A stretch of 64,000 nt of DNA, taken from the NCBI GenBank assembly GCA_024233935.1, contig JACKOY010000019.1, positions 18,829-82,828 on the forward strand, in the 5' to 3' direction. The stretch comes from Spirochaetales bacterium. Lineage in GTDB: Bacteria; Spirochaetota; Leptospiria; Leptospirales; Leptonemataceae. The notes beneath the pieces were generated by a model that saw only the letters and a list, made by a program, of their open reading frames with translations, did not search any database and was not told where the DNA came from. Positions 34,723 through 43,938 of the stretch are shown piece by piece. Within the stretch, counting starts at the first letter, position 1; every line of letters starts with the position of its first letter. The translations under genes were made by a program, and so were the position numbers.

Positions 34723-36627
34723 GTGGGATCTATGTTCAGGCGGTTCGGGTTTACGATTCGCGTAAAGCTCTTGATCGTCACCTCCGTTCTGGTGGTGAGC
34801 GCCCTCGGCGCCATGATTTATGCGGCCGGGCAACGATTCTACGAGCACAGCGAAAGACTCATTCAGAAATACAATCTCGGCATGGCTCAGATGATCGGCC
34901 TCAAGCTGGAGTCGGATCTGCGCCAGATCAGCTATCAATCGCGGCTGCTGGCCGGTCTGGTCCAGGAGGGCGAGACGCGACGCATGGAACGCTCGGCCCG
35001 GATCTTCTTCGAATCCAATCCCGGGATCTTCTTTTTGGGTCTGAGTCGCCCGGACGCCGACGGATTGAGCTTCGAGACCGGTCTTTTTAATCAGCCCTTC
35101 CTGCGCCGCAACGATCTGAGTCCGGAGACCGTCGAAAGCCATCTGCGCGATTCAGCCCGACTCGGCGCGGCAGTCGCCGGCGCGCCCGCCATGCGCAATC
35201 TTTCCGTTGGGTTTGGTTTTCCGGTGCTTGCGATTGCCATGCCCCTCGAAGACGCCCCGGGGTCTCCCGTCATTGTCGCTTTGATGGAATCGACCGGTTT
35301 TCTGGAGAACTTTCAGATAGCGGGTCATGCGGAATTGTTCGATCTTTTCCTGGTCGACGAAAGCGGCCAGGTGCTCGCGCACTCGGATCGCGAATTGGCT
35401 TTGTCGGGCGGCCAGGCCGGTCAGCTCCCGATTGTTCGGACCCTGCTTTCCAGCGGCAACGACAACGGCTCCCAACGCTATCGTGTTGGCGGGAACGACT
35501 ACCTCGGGTCCTTTCAGTTGTTGGGTTTCGGGCGTGCGGGTGTGGTTTCCACGATCGATGCGGATCGGGCCTTCGAGGCGGTCTACCTGATTCAGGCTGA
35601 GAACCTGAAGATCATGGTGCTGGTTCTGATCGTCGCCTTTCTTTTTGTGTACTTCTTTTCGCGGAGCCTGAGTGCACCCATCCGCCGGCTCGTGCGCGCA
35701 ACTCACCAAATAGAACAGGGAAATTTCCAGGTCGACATACAGGCAACCAGTCGCGACGAAATTGGAACACTCACAAACTCGTTTATAGATATGGCGCGCG
35801 GCCTTGAAGAGCGGCAGAAAATAAAGAATACGTTCGGAAAGTTCGTCAATCCTCAGATCGTAAATCTCGCGTTGCAGAACGAATTGAGACTCGGTGGTGA
35901 GAGGCGCGAGTGCGCCGTGTTGTTTTGTGATCTGCGGAATTTTACAGAAATGTCAGAGTCCCGGGAACCCGAGGAGGTTTTGAGCATTCTGACCGAATAC
36001 TTTTCTCATATGGTCGATCGCGTTCACGGGCGGGGCGGTGTAGTAGATAAGTTCATCGGTGACGCGATTATGGCGCACTGGGGGGCTCTTGTGACTTCGG
36101 AAAACGACACCGCAAACGCAGTGTGGGCGGCGCTTGCTATGCGCGAAGCCCTGTTGGAGTTGAACCGGGAGGTCTTAAACGACCGTGGCATCAATCTACA
36201 ATTTGGAGTCGGCATCAATACAGGTCCCGTGCTTGCAGGACAGATCGGAGCCGAAACACGTCTGGAGTACACCGTAATCGGGGACACGGTGAATCTGGCG
36301 TCACGAATCGAATACCTGAACAAGCACTTTGGTTCAGACATTTTGATTTCCAGGGCTTCCTACCTTCAGGTGAGCGATCTGTTTCGATTCGAGCGCATGC
36401 CTCCTATTCAGATCAAGGGCAAGTCAAAACCCGAGACCGTCTATGCAGTTCTTGGCAGTATCGAGGACGAACATTGCCCGCCATCGCTGCACCATTTACG
36501 CGAGCGCATCGGCATGGATTTCGATGCGAACAGCGCCCGGGCGCATCTCGAAAAATCGAGCGACGTTCTCGTAATTGATAACCGCAAAAAGGGGCCCGGA
36601 GATGAACGTGGTGCGCCGCTATCGTAA
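34723..36627 (+). CDS. Class III adenylate/guanylate cyclase receptor
   Basis: 634 residues. The GTG at 34723 has a perfect AGGAGG seven bases upstream, better than the ATG three codons later. Order: membrane helix about 10-35, an extracytoplasmic dCache-like sensor (about 40-285), second helix (LKIMVLVLIVAFLFVYFFS, about 290-310), HAMP (about 312-365), then the cyclase domain with metal-binding D403 (LFCDLRNFTEMSE) and D447 (DKFIGDAIMAHWG) and the EYTVIGDTVNLASR strand. Lys in DKFIGD favours ATP as substrate. It therefore makes cAMP in response to a periplasmic signal. It overlaps the FecR gene by 26 bp and is divergent from the hybrid kinase across about 90 bp. Confidence 0.88.
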   Translation: MGSMFRRFGFTIRVKLLIVTSVLVVSALGAMIYAAGQRFYEHSERLIQKYNLGMAQMIGLKLESDLRQISYQSRLLAGLVQEGETRRMERSARIFFESNPGIFFLGLSRPDADGLSFETGLFNQPFLRRNDLSPETVESHLRDSARLGAAVAGAPAMRNLSVGFGFPVLAIAMPLEDAPGSPVIVALMESTGFLENFQIAGHAELFDLFLVDESGQVLAHSDRELALSGGQAGQLPIVRTLLSSGNDNGSQRYRVGGNDYLGSFQLLGFGRAGVVSTIDADRAFEAVYLIQAENLKIMVLVLIVAFLFVYFFSRSLSAPIRRLVRATHQIEQGNFQVDIQATSRDEIGTLTNSFIDMARGLEERQKIKNTFGKFVNPQIVNLALQNELRLGGERRECAVLFCDLRNFTEMSESREPEEVLSILTEYFSHMVDRVHGRGGVVDKFIGDAIMAHWGALVTSENDTANAVWAALAMREALLELNREVLNDRGINLQFGVGINTGPVLAGQIGAETRLEYTVIGDTVNLASRIEYLNKHFGSDILISRASYLQVSDLFRFERMPPIQIKGKSKPETVYAVLGSIEDEHCPPSLHHLRERIGMDFDANSARAHLEKSSDVLVIDNRKKGPGDERGAPLS

Positions 36628-38257
36628 TGACAGTCTGATCGTCGCCCTGGCCGCTGTGATCTTTGCAGCGACCCTGTTTTCATTGTATCTGGATCGGAAT
36701 CGGCGTCTGGATATCGGGGATGAGCCGGGGGGGCGGGTTCTTTACAGCTCCGGTCAAACCCATCGTCAGCATGCCGGCCGCAATCTATGGGAAGGTTTGA
36801 GCGGGGGCGACTCCGTTTATCATCACAACTTTATCCGGACCGAGAGCGATTCCGAGGCGGTGCTTGCGCTCGGCGAGGAAACCCGTGTGGCTCTGGCTCC
36901 CGAGAGCATGGTGCTCCTGAATTTGCAGGGTGAAGAACCTGAACTGGAGCTGCGTGCCGGCGAGTTGAGCCTGCAGGGTCCCGTTCGGGGTGAGGGCTGG
37001 CTCCTGGTGCGTCGCGGTGAGCTCGGGTTGCGGGCCAGCGGGGACCTGAGCGTGCGCGCCATGCCGGACGGCGGTCTGGCTTTGCAGGCCGGGCCGGGCC
37101 CGGCCCGGATTCAGGCCGGCGATGGGACTGTGGATCTCGAACGGGGCCAGTCGGCCCGAATGGACGGCCGTGGCCGAATCGATTTTTCAGACCGGATCTG
37201 GTATTTGAATCCCGCGAACGGGGCCCGCATCGCCTGCGAACAGGAACAGGCGCGTGTGCGTCTGGCCTGGCGGGGACCGGCCCCCGACAGCGGACAGCGG
37301 CGACTTGAGCTCGCCGCGGACGCCGCCTTTGAGGACCCGCGCATCTATGACGTGGCGGCGGTGGGAGAACTGGACATCGATCTGCCGCCGGGTTCCTACT
37401 TCTGGCGCCTGGCCGGTCCCGAACAGGCTGCCTTTGCCCCGGCCCGGTTTCGGGTTGTGGTTCCGGAACACATCCGGCTGTTCTCGCCGGTCCATGGCCA
37501 GACGATCCAAAGCACTTCGGTCGAGGCCACAATCCGCTTTGTCTGGAGTGATGGCCCCAGCCCCTTCTACGTCCTGGAGATCTACAATGACCCGGAGATG
37601 CAGCGTCGCGTCGCCCTGGTGCTTGCCGACCGGGCCCACATCTCGCGCACGCTACCGTCCGGCAGCTATTACTGGCGCGTGCGACCGCGCGATGAGCAGG
37701 CCTTACCTGGTATGGAGAGCGCCCTGTCGCGCTTCGACGTGTATGCCGGTCGGGTGCAAACCGCTGACCTCGGGGCCGGGTTGTCGTTTGATGAGAGCGA
37801 AAGGGTCCTTATCGCCGCAACCACAGAACAGGCTCACCCGGCCCAGGGCGTACGGGCAGCCATACAAACGGGAGAGGCGCGTCCGGCGGTTGCACAACTT
37901 CCCACTCCGGCGCCAGAATCGTCGTCGCGCGTGACCGAAGACACAAGACCACAACTCCTGTTTCCGACAAGCGGTTCCACGGTGGACATGTCCGCGCGCG
38001 AAAGTCTGGTGCTTCGATGGCAGGGACAGGGCGCCGGACCGTATTACGTACAACTGTTTGGCCCGGCGAATGAACGTATCGCCGCCGAAACCGTAAACGC
38101 GATGGCCTTTGAGATTCGCGACCTGCGCCGACTCGACGAGGGCCGCTTCCACTGGATGGTCTCGGATTTGAGCGCCGGCGCAGAAGCGGTGGCCCGAGGC
38201 TCTTTTGAGATCGTTCTTTCGGCCGAACTGGCGCGGCCCGAGATCGTGAGCCAATGA
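36602..38257 (+). CDS. FecR-domain protein with three beta-sandwich repeats
   Basis: 551 residues, anchored by one N-terminal helix (SLIVALAAVIFAATLFSLYL). A FecR-like domain follows: GGDSVYHHNFIRTESDSEAVL, VALAPESMVLLN and ERGQSARMDG are the usual strands. Three repeats of an Ig/FN3-like module come next, each ending in a similar strand: GSYFWRLAG (about 268), GSYYWRVRP (about 357) and GRFHWMVSD (about 522). In this type of gene order FecR domains sit in the periplasm and probably bind peptidoglycan or a partner. It overlaps the cyclase upstream (26 bp) and the next gene (ATGA), so all three are made together. Confidence 0.75.
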   Translation: MNVVRRYRNDSLIVALAAVIFAATLFSLYLDRNRRLDIGDEPGGRVLYSSGQTHRQHAGRNLWEGLSGGDSVYHHNFIRTESDSEAVLALGEETRVALAPESMVLLNLQGEEPELELRAGELSLQGPVRGEGWLLVRRGELGLRASGDLSVRAMPDGGLALQAGPGPARIQAGDGTVDLERGQSARMDGRGRIDFSDRIWYLNPANGARIACEQEQARVRLAWRGPAPDSGQRRLELAADAAFEDPRIYDVAAVGELDIDLPPGSYFWRLAGPEQAAFAPARFRVVVPEHIRLFSPVHGQTIQSTSVEATIRFVWSDGPSPFYVLEIYNDPEMQRRVALVLADRAHISRTLPSGSYYWRVRPRDEQALPGMESALSRFDVYAGRVQTADLGAGLSFDESERVLIAATTEQAHPAQGVRAAIQTGEARPAVAQLPTPAPESSSRVTEDTRPQLLFPTSGSTVDMSARESLVLRWQGQGAGPYYVQLFGPANERIAAETVNAMAFEIRDLRRLDEGRFHWMVSDLSAGAEAVARGSFEIVLSAELARPEIVSQ

Positions 38258-39093
38258 AAACGCGCAGCCTGGCAGCGTGGTCCGCTCCCATGGCTCTGGT
38301 TTTGGGATGGGTCCTGCCGCCGGATGGCCTTCTGGCCCAAAGTGCGACGCCATCGACCGAAACGAGCGTTCCGGGTCGTGAGATTCAATGGCGACCCGTA
38401 GAGGGCGCGTCCGGTTATCTGGTTCAGATAGAGAGCGAGCAGGGCTTGCCCGTGCTGGAACAGGAAAGCGCCACCACACACTTTTCTGTGAGTCTGCCGG
38501 CGGGCAGCTACCGCGTGCGTGTTTCGGCGCTGAATCGTTTTGGTCGTCCGGCCGCCTGGTCGGACTGGTTTCGTTTTGAAGTAAGCGAAGTGCCTCCGCC
38601 GGGGCAGGAATTCCTCGAATTGCAGTTCCAGTGGGCTGCTCTGGTCCCGGGCCTGGTGGCTTTTCGAAACGAAGAATACTGGCGGTCCTCGTTCTGGTGG
38701 ACCGCAAGCGCGTTCCTTTTGGTGGCCGGTTTCCAGGAGCGAAGGCGCGGCAGCGATCTTTCCTTCGAGGCCGAGAGTCGAAATCCGTTTTTTGCCGTAA
38801 CTTTTGGCACGGGCCAGCTTGCGGCGGGCAGTCTGCTTTTGCTGGAACGCGCGGACCTGCGCGCCCGCTACGACAGAAGCCAGGCGACCCAGAGAAACAT
38901 CGGCTACATCGGCCTCCTCTTGTATGGGCTCCAGATTCTGGATGCCTGTCTGGTGCGCGCGCAACCAGATCAGGTACAGCCCATCGAACTCGGCTTTTCG
39001 TATGTGGCGGACCCCGCAGCGGTTGGCGCCCGTAGCAGTCCAGGCCACGATCAAAGAACAGAGCTTCAGTTAGTGATGCGCATATCCTGGTGA
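38254..39093 (+). CDS. Secreted FN3-like membrane protein
   Basis: 279 residues. A signal peptide (to about LLAQS, residue 30) is followed by one FN3-like domain: EIQWRPVEGASGYLVQIES, then LPAGSYRVRVSALNRFGRPAAWSDW (given in part). The rest has short hydrophobic helices (WWTASAFLLVAGF; GQLAAGSLLLLERA; IGYIGLLLYGLQILDA), like the C-terminal membrane module found in other spirochaete envelope proteins. The FN3 domain resembles the repeats of the FecR protein encoded just upstream, with which it overlaps by four bases, so the two may form one complex. Function unknown. Confidence 0.62.
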   Translation: MKTRSLAAWSAPMALVLGWVLPPDGLLAQSATPSTETSVPGREIQWRPVEGASGYLVQIESEQGLPVLEQESATTHFSVSLPAGSYRVRVSALNRFGRPAAWSDWFRFEVSEVPPPGQEFLELQFQWAALVPGLVAFRNEEYWRSSFWWTASAFLLVAGFQERRRGSDLSFEAESRNPFFAVTFGTGQLAAGSLLLLERADLRARYDRSQATQRNIGYIGLLLYGLQILDACLVRAQPDQVQPIELGFSYVADPAAVGARSSPGHDQRTELQLVMRISW

Positions 39094-39101
39094 GGTGTCA
39101 G

Positions 39102-39827
39102 ATGAACCGTTCGCAGAAACGCCTGGAGTCAACGCACAACCGGAAAGTCAGGGAGCGGTGCTGCCTCCGTGTTCCTCGAGCCGATCGTTTGAAAAGAGCA
39201 CTCGCCAGCGTCGCCGCGCTTCTGATACTCTGTCTGGGTTCCGGCTGTTCGCGGCCTTTCCCTGACGATGATCTGGTACTTGGTCTGACGCTGTACGGCG
39301 TGAATGTTGCCGCCCTGCGTCGCTTCTTCGTCAGCCAGGGATCCTACCAGGGCAACGCCCTGTCCGGCGTTAGCGGCGCCGACTCGCGTTGCGCGTCTGA
39401 CGCATCGAATCCCGGCGGGGCCGTGTACCGAGCGTTGCTGGTGGACGGTCCGAATCGCGTTGCCTGCGTGAACGCGGACTGCAGTCCGACGAATTCCGGT
39501 GACGGTCTTGGCTGGGTGCTCGAGGCGAACACCACTTACTACCGGATAGAAGGCAACGGCCTTGTGGCCGTCTTTACAACCAACGCTTCGCGAATTGTGG
39601 CCTTTCCCTCCAGCTCTCTTTCGGCCGGTGGATTTACAGCCAGCACCTCCGATGAATGGTGGACCGGAATGAACCAGGACTGGCAGGCAACCGGCGTTGA
39701 CTGCGCGGATTGGGGGGGAGGGGTGACGGGCGCCTACGGCCAGGGGGGCAACACGGATGACGTTTCGATCCTGTTCGGCGGGGCGGCCTGCGGTTCTTCT
39801 CGCCGGCTGATTTGCGTGCAACAGTAG
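39102..39827 (+). CDS. DUF1554 lipoprotein
   Basis: About 241 residues. A hydrophobic stretch ends in the lipobox LGSGC (C49 with this start). The mature domain is a textbook DUF1554 sequence: RRFFVSQGSYQGNALSGVSGADSRC, then ALLVDGPNRVACVNADC, WVLEANTTYYR, WWTGMNQDWQA and a final RRLICVQQ (given in pieces). The family is found mainly in Leptospira outer-membrane lipoproteins and has a C-type-lectin-like disulfide pattern; six or more cysteines are present. The true start may be later, for example the TTG at 39189, because 49 residues is long for a lipoprotein signal. It closes the cyclase operon and is convergent with the response regulator. Confidence 0.8.
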   Translation: MNRSQKRLESTHNRKVRERCCLRVPRADRLKRALASVAALLILCLGSGCSRPFPDDDLVLGLTLYGVNVAALRRFFVSQGSYQGNALSGVSGADSRCASDASNPGGAVYRALLVDGPNRVACVNADCSPTNSGDGLGWVLEANTTYYRIEGNGLVAVFTTNASRIVAFPSSSLSAGGFTASTSDEWWTGMNQDWQATGVDCADWGGGVTGAYGQGGNTDDVSILFGGAACGSSRRLICVQQ

Positions 39828-39836
39828 GAGCGACTG

Positions 39837-40493
39837 CTACTCTTCAACGAGACCGGATCGAATCGCGTAACGCACGAGCTCGGTCACTTTGTGCACGTCC
39901 AGCTTCTTCATAATGTTGGCGCGGTGTGCTTTGGCAGTGCGGGGAGAGATCCAGAGAGCGCGGGCGATCTCTTCGTTTGTCTTTCCCTCCGCGATGAGTT
40001 TAAGTATTTCACGCTCGCGGTTTGTAAGCAACACGAAGGGGCTATCGGCGGCCGGAGTTCTGGCGGGGCGCTGCAGATCCCGAACGACCTTTGAAGCGAT
40101 GCGTGGACTGAGGTACTTTTCACCTTTGACGACCGCCTCTACGGCGCGCAGCAAATCATCGCCCGCGTCATCTTTCAAAACGTAGCCATCTACCCCGTGC
40201 TTCAGCAACTGTTCGATGTATTCCTCATTGTCATGCCGGGAAAGGATGATGATTTTGATTTCCGGATGATAGCGCCGCAACTGGCGGGAAATCTCGATGC
40301 CCGTCAGGTTGGGCATGGATATGTCGAGCACGGCAACGTCGGGTTTGATCTCTTCGATCTCCTGCAGCGCCTGCCGCCCATCCCCGGCTTCCCCGACGAC
40401 CTCGCAGCCACTGATTTCACTCAGGATATGACGCACACCCTCGCGTAGGATGCGGTGGTCGTCGGCCAGGTAGACTCTGGTTTGCTTTTGCAT
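39837..40493 (-). CDS. NarL/LuxR-type response regulator
   Basis: 218 residues. A receiver domain has the acidic pair D11-D12, the phospho-acceptor D57 in AVLDISMPN and the conserved Lys in YVLKDDAG. A LuxR-type helix-turn-helix follows, LTNREREILKLIAEGKTNEEIA with RTAKAHRANIMKKL. The ATG shares a base with the stop of the kinase upstream (TGATG), showing translational coupling and making the two a cognate pair. Target genes are unknown; the LruC gene upstream is a neighbour on the same strand. Confidence 0.9.
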   Translation of the reverse strand: MQKQTRVYLADDHRILREGVRHILSEISGCEVVGEAGDGRQALQEIEEIKPDVAVLDISMPNLTGIEISRQLRRYHPEIKIIILSRHDNEEYIEQLLKHGVDGYVLKDDAGDDLLRAVEAVVKGEKYLSPRIASKVVRDLQRPARTPAADSPFVLLTNREREILKLIAEGKTNEEIARALWISPRTAKAHRANIMKKLDVHKVTELVRYAIRSGLVEE

Positions 40494-41935
40494 CAGCCTG
40501 CGCCCGTCGCCGGAATTCGAATGCGCATTCGTGTACCGCTACCGGTTCCGGAATCGATTTCCAGACTTCCTTCCAGATCCTGTACTCTGCGTTGTACATT
40601 AGCAAGGCCAAAACCTTCGGTCCGACTGCGCACGTCAGTTAAGGAAAACCCCTGTCCGTCGTCCTTCAGTTCCAGCACGAATGGGCCCCCATGACTGCCG
40701 CTGAGGTCCAGCGCGACATGGCGTGCTTTCGCGTGCTTGACGATGTTACTGAACAGCTCCTGAGTGATGCGATAGATCTGGGTTTCCAGATGTGCGCTGA
40801 TATGATCGGGTATCTGAAAACTGAGCGCAGAGGCCACGCCCCGGGCCCCGAGCACCCTTTTTGCGAGCCAGCGAATGGCCGCTTCCAGGCCGAGATCTTT
40901 GAGCGTTGATGGGAAGAGCATGGAGTACAGGTCGCGCAGCTCCTGGCTGGCCCGGTCAATCAACTCCATCGCCATATCGAAGCGCGCTTCGTAACGTTCG
41001 GGGTCGCGACTGTAGGTTGTAAGATTTATTTTTGCCGCCAGGATAGTCTGCCCGACGCCATCGTGCAGCTCGGCCGCGATCAGCTGACGCTCGTTCTCCT
41101 GGGCATGAAGCAGCCGTGAGTGCAGTTGCTCTACGCTGCGTTCCAGACTGCGTAGTCTGGTGATGTCTTTCAAGACCAGGCCCGGTCCGCCGCCTTCAAA
41201 GGGAAAAACGGTATAGCCCAGCTCGCGATCTCCCAGCCGCAGGCGGCAGTTCTCGATAGGCCTGTCCCGTACAGCCTGGAGATTCTTCTTCAGCTCGGCC
41301 TGCTCGGGAGCTCTGAGCTTGAGAACTTCAAACAACGAACGCCCCGCCGGATCCTGGCCGTCGGACAGTTCCGACTGAAAGGAACGATTCGCGAATTGGA
41401 TTATGTGTTCCTCATCGAGCGCAACCAAAGGGGAGATGCCCGATACGATACTGTTGAAGTACCGGTACAGGCTCAATTGCTTCTGCTCCGCCTGTTTGAT
41501 CTCGCTGAGATCCACGACGACCGCCATGGCCTCGGGCGCCCGTTTGCCCTCGGGTTCTTCCGGCCCGGGATTCAGGTAATAGCGCACATAAATCCGGTCG
41601 CCATCGCGCGTTTCGCACGCGCCTTCGGATACGCGCGCTTCCCGGGTCTCAAGACAGAGCCGGGCATACTCGGCCAGACCGCATTCAACCATCGCGGGCT
41701 CCGTCAGGACGTTCCAGCTCGTGCTCGAAATATCGAACAATGAACGGACGATGGCGTTGCTTTCGATCACCGTGCCATCGTCGGCCATGCGGAACAGGCC
41801 CACCGGAGCGCTCCGCACCAGATGTTCGTAGAGACTCAAGGTCCACTCCCGGGGAGCTTGTGTTCGGGGAACCACCACAAGGTTATTAAGCAAACGGCTC
41901 TGGAAGATGTCGTGCCCGGCCTCCGGATCAAGCAT
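40493..41935 (-). CDS. Cytoplasmic PAS sensor histidine kinase (NarX/DesK class)
   Basis: 480 residues without membrane segments. Two PAS-like domains (about 30-155, LVRSAPVGLFRMADDGTVIESN; about 160-265, ISPLVALDEEHIIQFANRSF) precede a HisKA_3 dimerisation helix, where H291 in AAELHDGVGQTILAAK is the phospho-acceptor, and an HATPase domain (EELFSNIVKHAKA-type N box; DDGQGF; GFGLANVQRRV). As a soluble PAS kinase it would sense an internal cue such as redox state or a small molecule. The stop overlaps the ATG of the response regulator. The start ATG has an AGGA close upstream. Confidence 0.88.
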   Translation of the reverse strand: MLDPEAGHDIFQSRLLNNLVVVPRTQAPREWTLSLYEHLVRSAPVGLFRMADDGTVIESNAIVRSLFDISSTSWNVLTEPAMVECGLAEYARLCLETREARVSEGACETRDGDRIYVRYYLNPGPEEPEGKRAPEAMAVVVDLSEIKQAEQKQLSLYRYFNSIVSGISPLVALDEEHIIQFANRSFQSELSDGQDPAGRSLFEVLKLRAPEQAELKKNLQAVRDRPIENCRLRLGDRELGYTVFPFEGGGPGLVLKDITRLRSLERSVEQLHSRLLHAQENERQLIAAELHDGVGQTILAAKINLTTYSRDPERYEARFDMAMELIDRASQELRDLYSMLFPSTLKDLGLEAAIRWLAKRVLGARGVASALSFQIPDHISAHLETQIYRITQELFSNIVKHAKARHVALDLSGSHGGPFVLELKDDGQGFSLTDVRSRTEGFGLANVQRRVQDLEGSLEIDSGTGSGTRMRIRIPATGAG

Positions 41936-42004
41936 ATTCCTGCCCGTTCATCGCCTGCCGGGCGTCGCCAGAAAACGACCACGCCATCGGGCGTTGCCCT
42001 CGGT

Positions 42005-43276
42005 TCAGAATGCCGGGACAACGTAGCGATCGTCGGGTTTGCTGAACCAATCCGCGGAAGCTGTGCCACGGGATTCGTACCAATCTTTGAAGAAACCATA
42101 GCCGTTGTGAATGTTCTCTTTTTCGTACGGCCAGCGCCAGTTCTGTGGGACCATGAGGGCCCAGGGAAAGCCGGCCGAATCCAGAAAGCGGTCGCTACCG
42201 TCCACGTTCGCATAACGCCCCAGGAAGTGCACGTCATGGCCGGTATTGAGAACATGAATAAAAAGGTCAAAGGGCAGGGGGCCAAGCTGCGAGCGTAGGA
42301 TGGGCGCACCCAAAGTCACCTCAAAACTCAGGGCCTGGCCCGGGCGAAACTGCCCCGTCTTTGACGTGTTGGACTGCTCAATCGTTGTACTGCTATCCGG
42401 CATCATCTCGATAGCGGTGAAGTCTGCGATTTCGGAGTTGCCCTGACTCAGGAGTTGTCCGGCCGCGTCGAAGCGTGTCCAGTCCAGATGGGCGTTGCTC
42501 ACTCCCGGTAGCGTCAGGTGCAGCGTGTGGCGGTAGGCTGCGCCGCGGGCGATGTGCTGATAGTGGCCACGAATGCGCGCCACTTCCCCTTGCGCATTCA
42601 GGTCGAGTTCGTAGCGCACGCGGAGCACATAATCGTTAAAGTCCGCATCGCCCCGATTCGGATACAGGTCTTCGTAGGCGACCGTATAGGCGCTCCCATC
42701 GGCTGGACAATATACGGTCGTGGCGCGGTCGGGATCGTCCGGGAAGCTATCGTCCTGGTCGGGAACTCCGTCCGAGTCGCGGTCGGCCACAAGGATTGGC
42801 TGCCGCAGGGCAAGTATATTGAGCGTTCTGCGAATTTCCTGCACGAAGCGTACGTCGATCAGCATGCGGTGTACGGCATCCTGGTAGGTGACCGCGAGTT
42901 CCACCAGGTTTGTGGTGCGATCAATTGTGAGGGTGCCTCCGACGTTGCCATTCTCGTTGGTCACGGCCCGAAACGATATCGTATTCACGGGATTGCCGTT
43001 TTCGTCCAACTCGTAGATCGTAACGCGGCTGCCTGCCACGGGCGCGCGTGGATCGATTACGTTGATAAACACCTGAATGTCCCGCGTGGAATCGAACAAG
43101 AAATCAGGATCTCCAGCCACATCATCGACTTCAACGTGCACGGGAAGGTCTTCGGTGCCTTCCCCGGTCCCGGCGTTGGGCAGGGAAAGCAACCAGAGGT
43201 AATTTTCGTCCTCAGGTGTATCGCAGGCTGTGAAGCCCAGCGCAAATGTGACTACGATTGCCAGGGAACGTCGCAT
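42005..43276 (-). CDS. Lipoprotein with LruC domain
   Basis: 423 residues. Signal peptide with lipobox LGFTAC (C18). The N-terminal part is beta-rich (VTIYELDENGNPVNTISFRAVTNENG). Residues near 165-185 hold a run of D-x-D-x-D-G type calcium-binding repeats (ADRDSDGVPDQDDSFPDDP), and then the LruC domain begins: VAYEDLYPNRGDADFNDYVLRVRY. The name comes from an immunogenic Leptospira lipoprotein; the domain occurs in surface proteins of several phyla. It is probably outer-membrane anchored. GGAGAG sits before the ATG. It lies upstream of the kinase/regulator pair in the same direction and is divergent from a DUF1564 gene. Confidence 0.82.
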   Translation of the reverse strand: MRRSLAIVVTFALGFTACDTPEDENYLWLLSLPNAGTGEGTEDLPVHVEVDDVAGDPDFLFDSTRDIQVFINVIDPRAPVAGSRVTIYELDENGNPVNTISFRAVTNENGNVGGTLTIDRTTNLVELAVTYQDAVHRMLIDVRFVQEIRRTLNILALRQPILVADRDSDGVPDQDDSFPDDPDRATTVYCPADGSAYTVAYEDLYPNRGDADFNDYVLRVRYELDLNAQGEVARIRGHYQHIARGAAYRHTLHLTLPGVSNAHLDWTRFDAAGQLLSQGNSEIADFTAIEMMPDSSTTIEQSNTSKTGQFRPGQALSFEVTLGAPILRSQLGPLPFDLFIHVLNTGHDVHFLGRYANVDGSDRFLDSAGFPWALMVPQNWRWPYEKENIHNGYGFFKDWYESRGTASADWFSKPDDRYVVPAF

Positions 43277-43428
43277 GGGATCTCTCCGATATCATGCAGT
43301 TAACCCTGGTTCGGGGGACTCCGCAATAAGGCGGGAGGTGTACTTGTCTTAGTACCAAAGGACTATTTTTTTCCCGTTCCCGCGCATTTCGTACGCAACA
43401 GAGGGAACTTCCGCGACCCCTTCCGGGT

Positions 43429-43938
43429 ATGAGCCCGTCTGGATTAAACACAACGATTCACCCGCAGAAGCCGGAACTCGCCCGCTGCAAGGCGCTGGTG
43501 CCGGCTCGCTATAAGAGCCTGCTGGCCAAACGACTCCAGGCGCGCCGCATCCCGCTATCGGGTTATCTACCGGTCCTGGTCCGGCTGGCCAGCAGTCAGG
43601 CCCACAACCTGCCGGTCCGGCCCCGGTTTACGGCCTTTTACCAGGAGCCCGGCCAGGATCTGCAGCCGGTCAACTTCTGCGTTTCGGGACAGCTCTGGGG
43701 GGAATTCAAGCTCATAGCGCGGGGGTGTGGTGTATCCATGTGCTACCTTTTTGTGCATCTGATGCTCCTGGACGAACAACTGGCCCTGGCGAGCCGCGGC
43801 CGCCGTCGGATTGCCCGCTGGACGGGCGAAGTTTCGAAGTCCATTCGTTTAGAGATGAAGGAAATCGTGCAAAACTCGTGGATAAGGTTGAGTCGCACCT
43901 TGATCATCGAGACAGTTCGGTCCGATCCTCTCGACTGA
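43429..43938 (+). CDS. DUF1564-type protein, copy A
   Basis: 169 residues, basic. Two similar units follow each other. Unit 1: LVPARYKSLLAKRLQARRIPLSGYLPVLVRLA (about 22-53, in two parts strand and helices). Unit 2: VNFCVSGQLWGEFKLIA then RGCGVSMCYLFVHLML (about 80-112). Each has the strand-helix-turn-helix order of ribbon-helix-helix DNA-binding proteins. Unit 2 is nearly identical to the copy at 57.2 kb. The family is essentially restricted to Leptospirales and has no assigned role; DNA binding is my inference. No clear ribosome site; a T-rich stretch and a GTACT/AGTAC inverted repeat (43340-43355) lie upstream. fliP begins 119 bp downstream in the same direction. Confidence 0.78.
   Translation: MSPSGLNTTIHPQKPELARCKALVPARYKSLLAKRLQARRIPLSGYLPVLVRLASSQAHNLPVRPRFTAFYQEPGQDLQPVNFCVSGQLWGEFKLIARGCGVSMCYLFVHLMLLDEQLALASRGRRRIARWTGEVSKSIRLEMKEIVQNSWIRLSRTLIIETVRSDPLD

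Noticed and set aside
43335..43372. Terminator before DUF1564 copy A (GTACT/AGTAC followed by seven Ts)
   Set aside because: The stem is only five bases and the T-run starts ten bases after it; an operator is as likely, so no feature was called.
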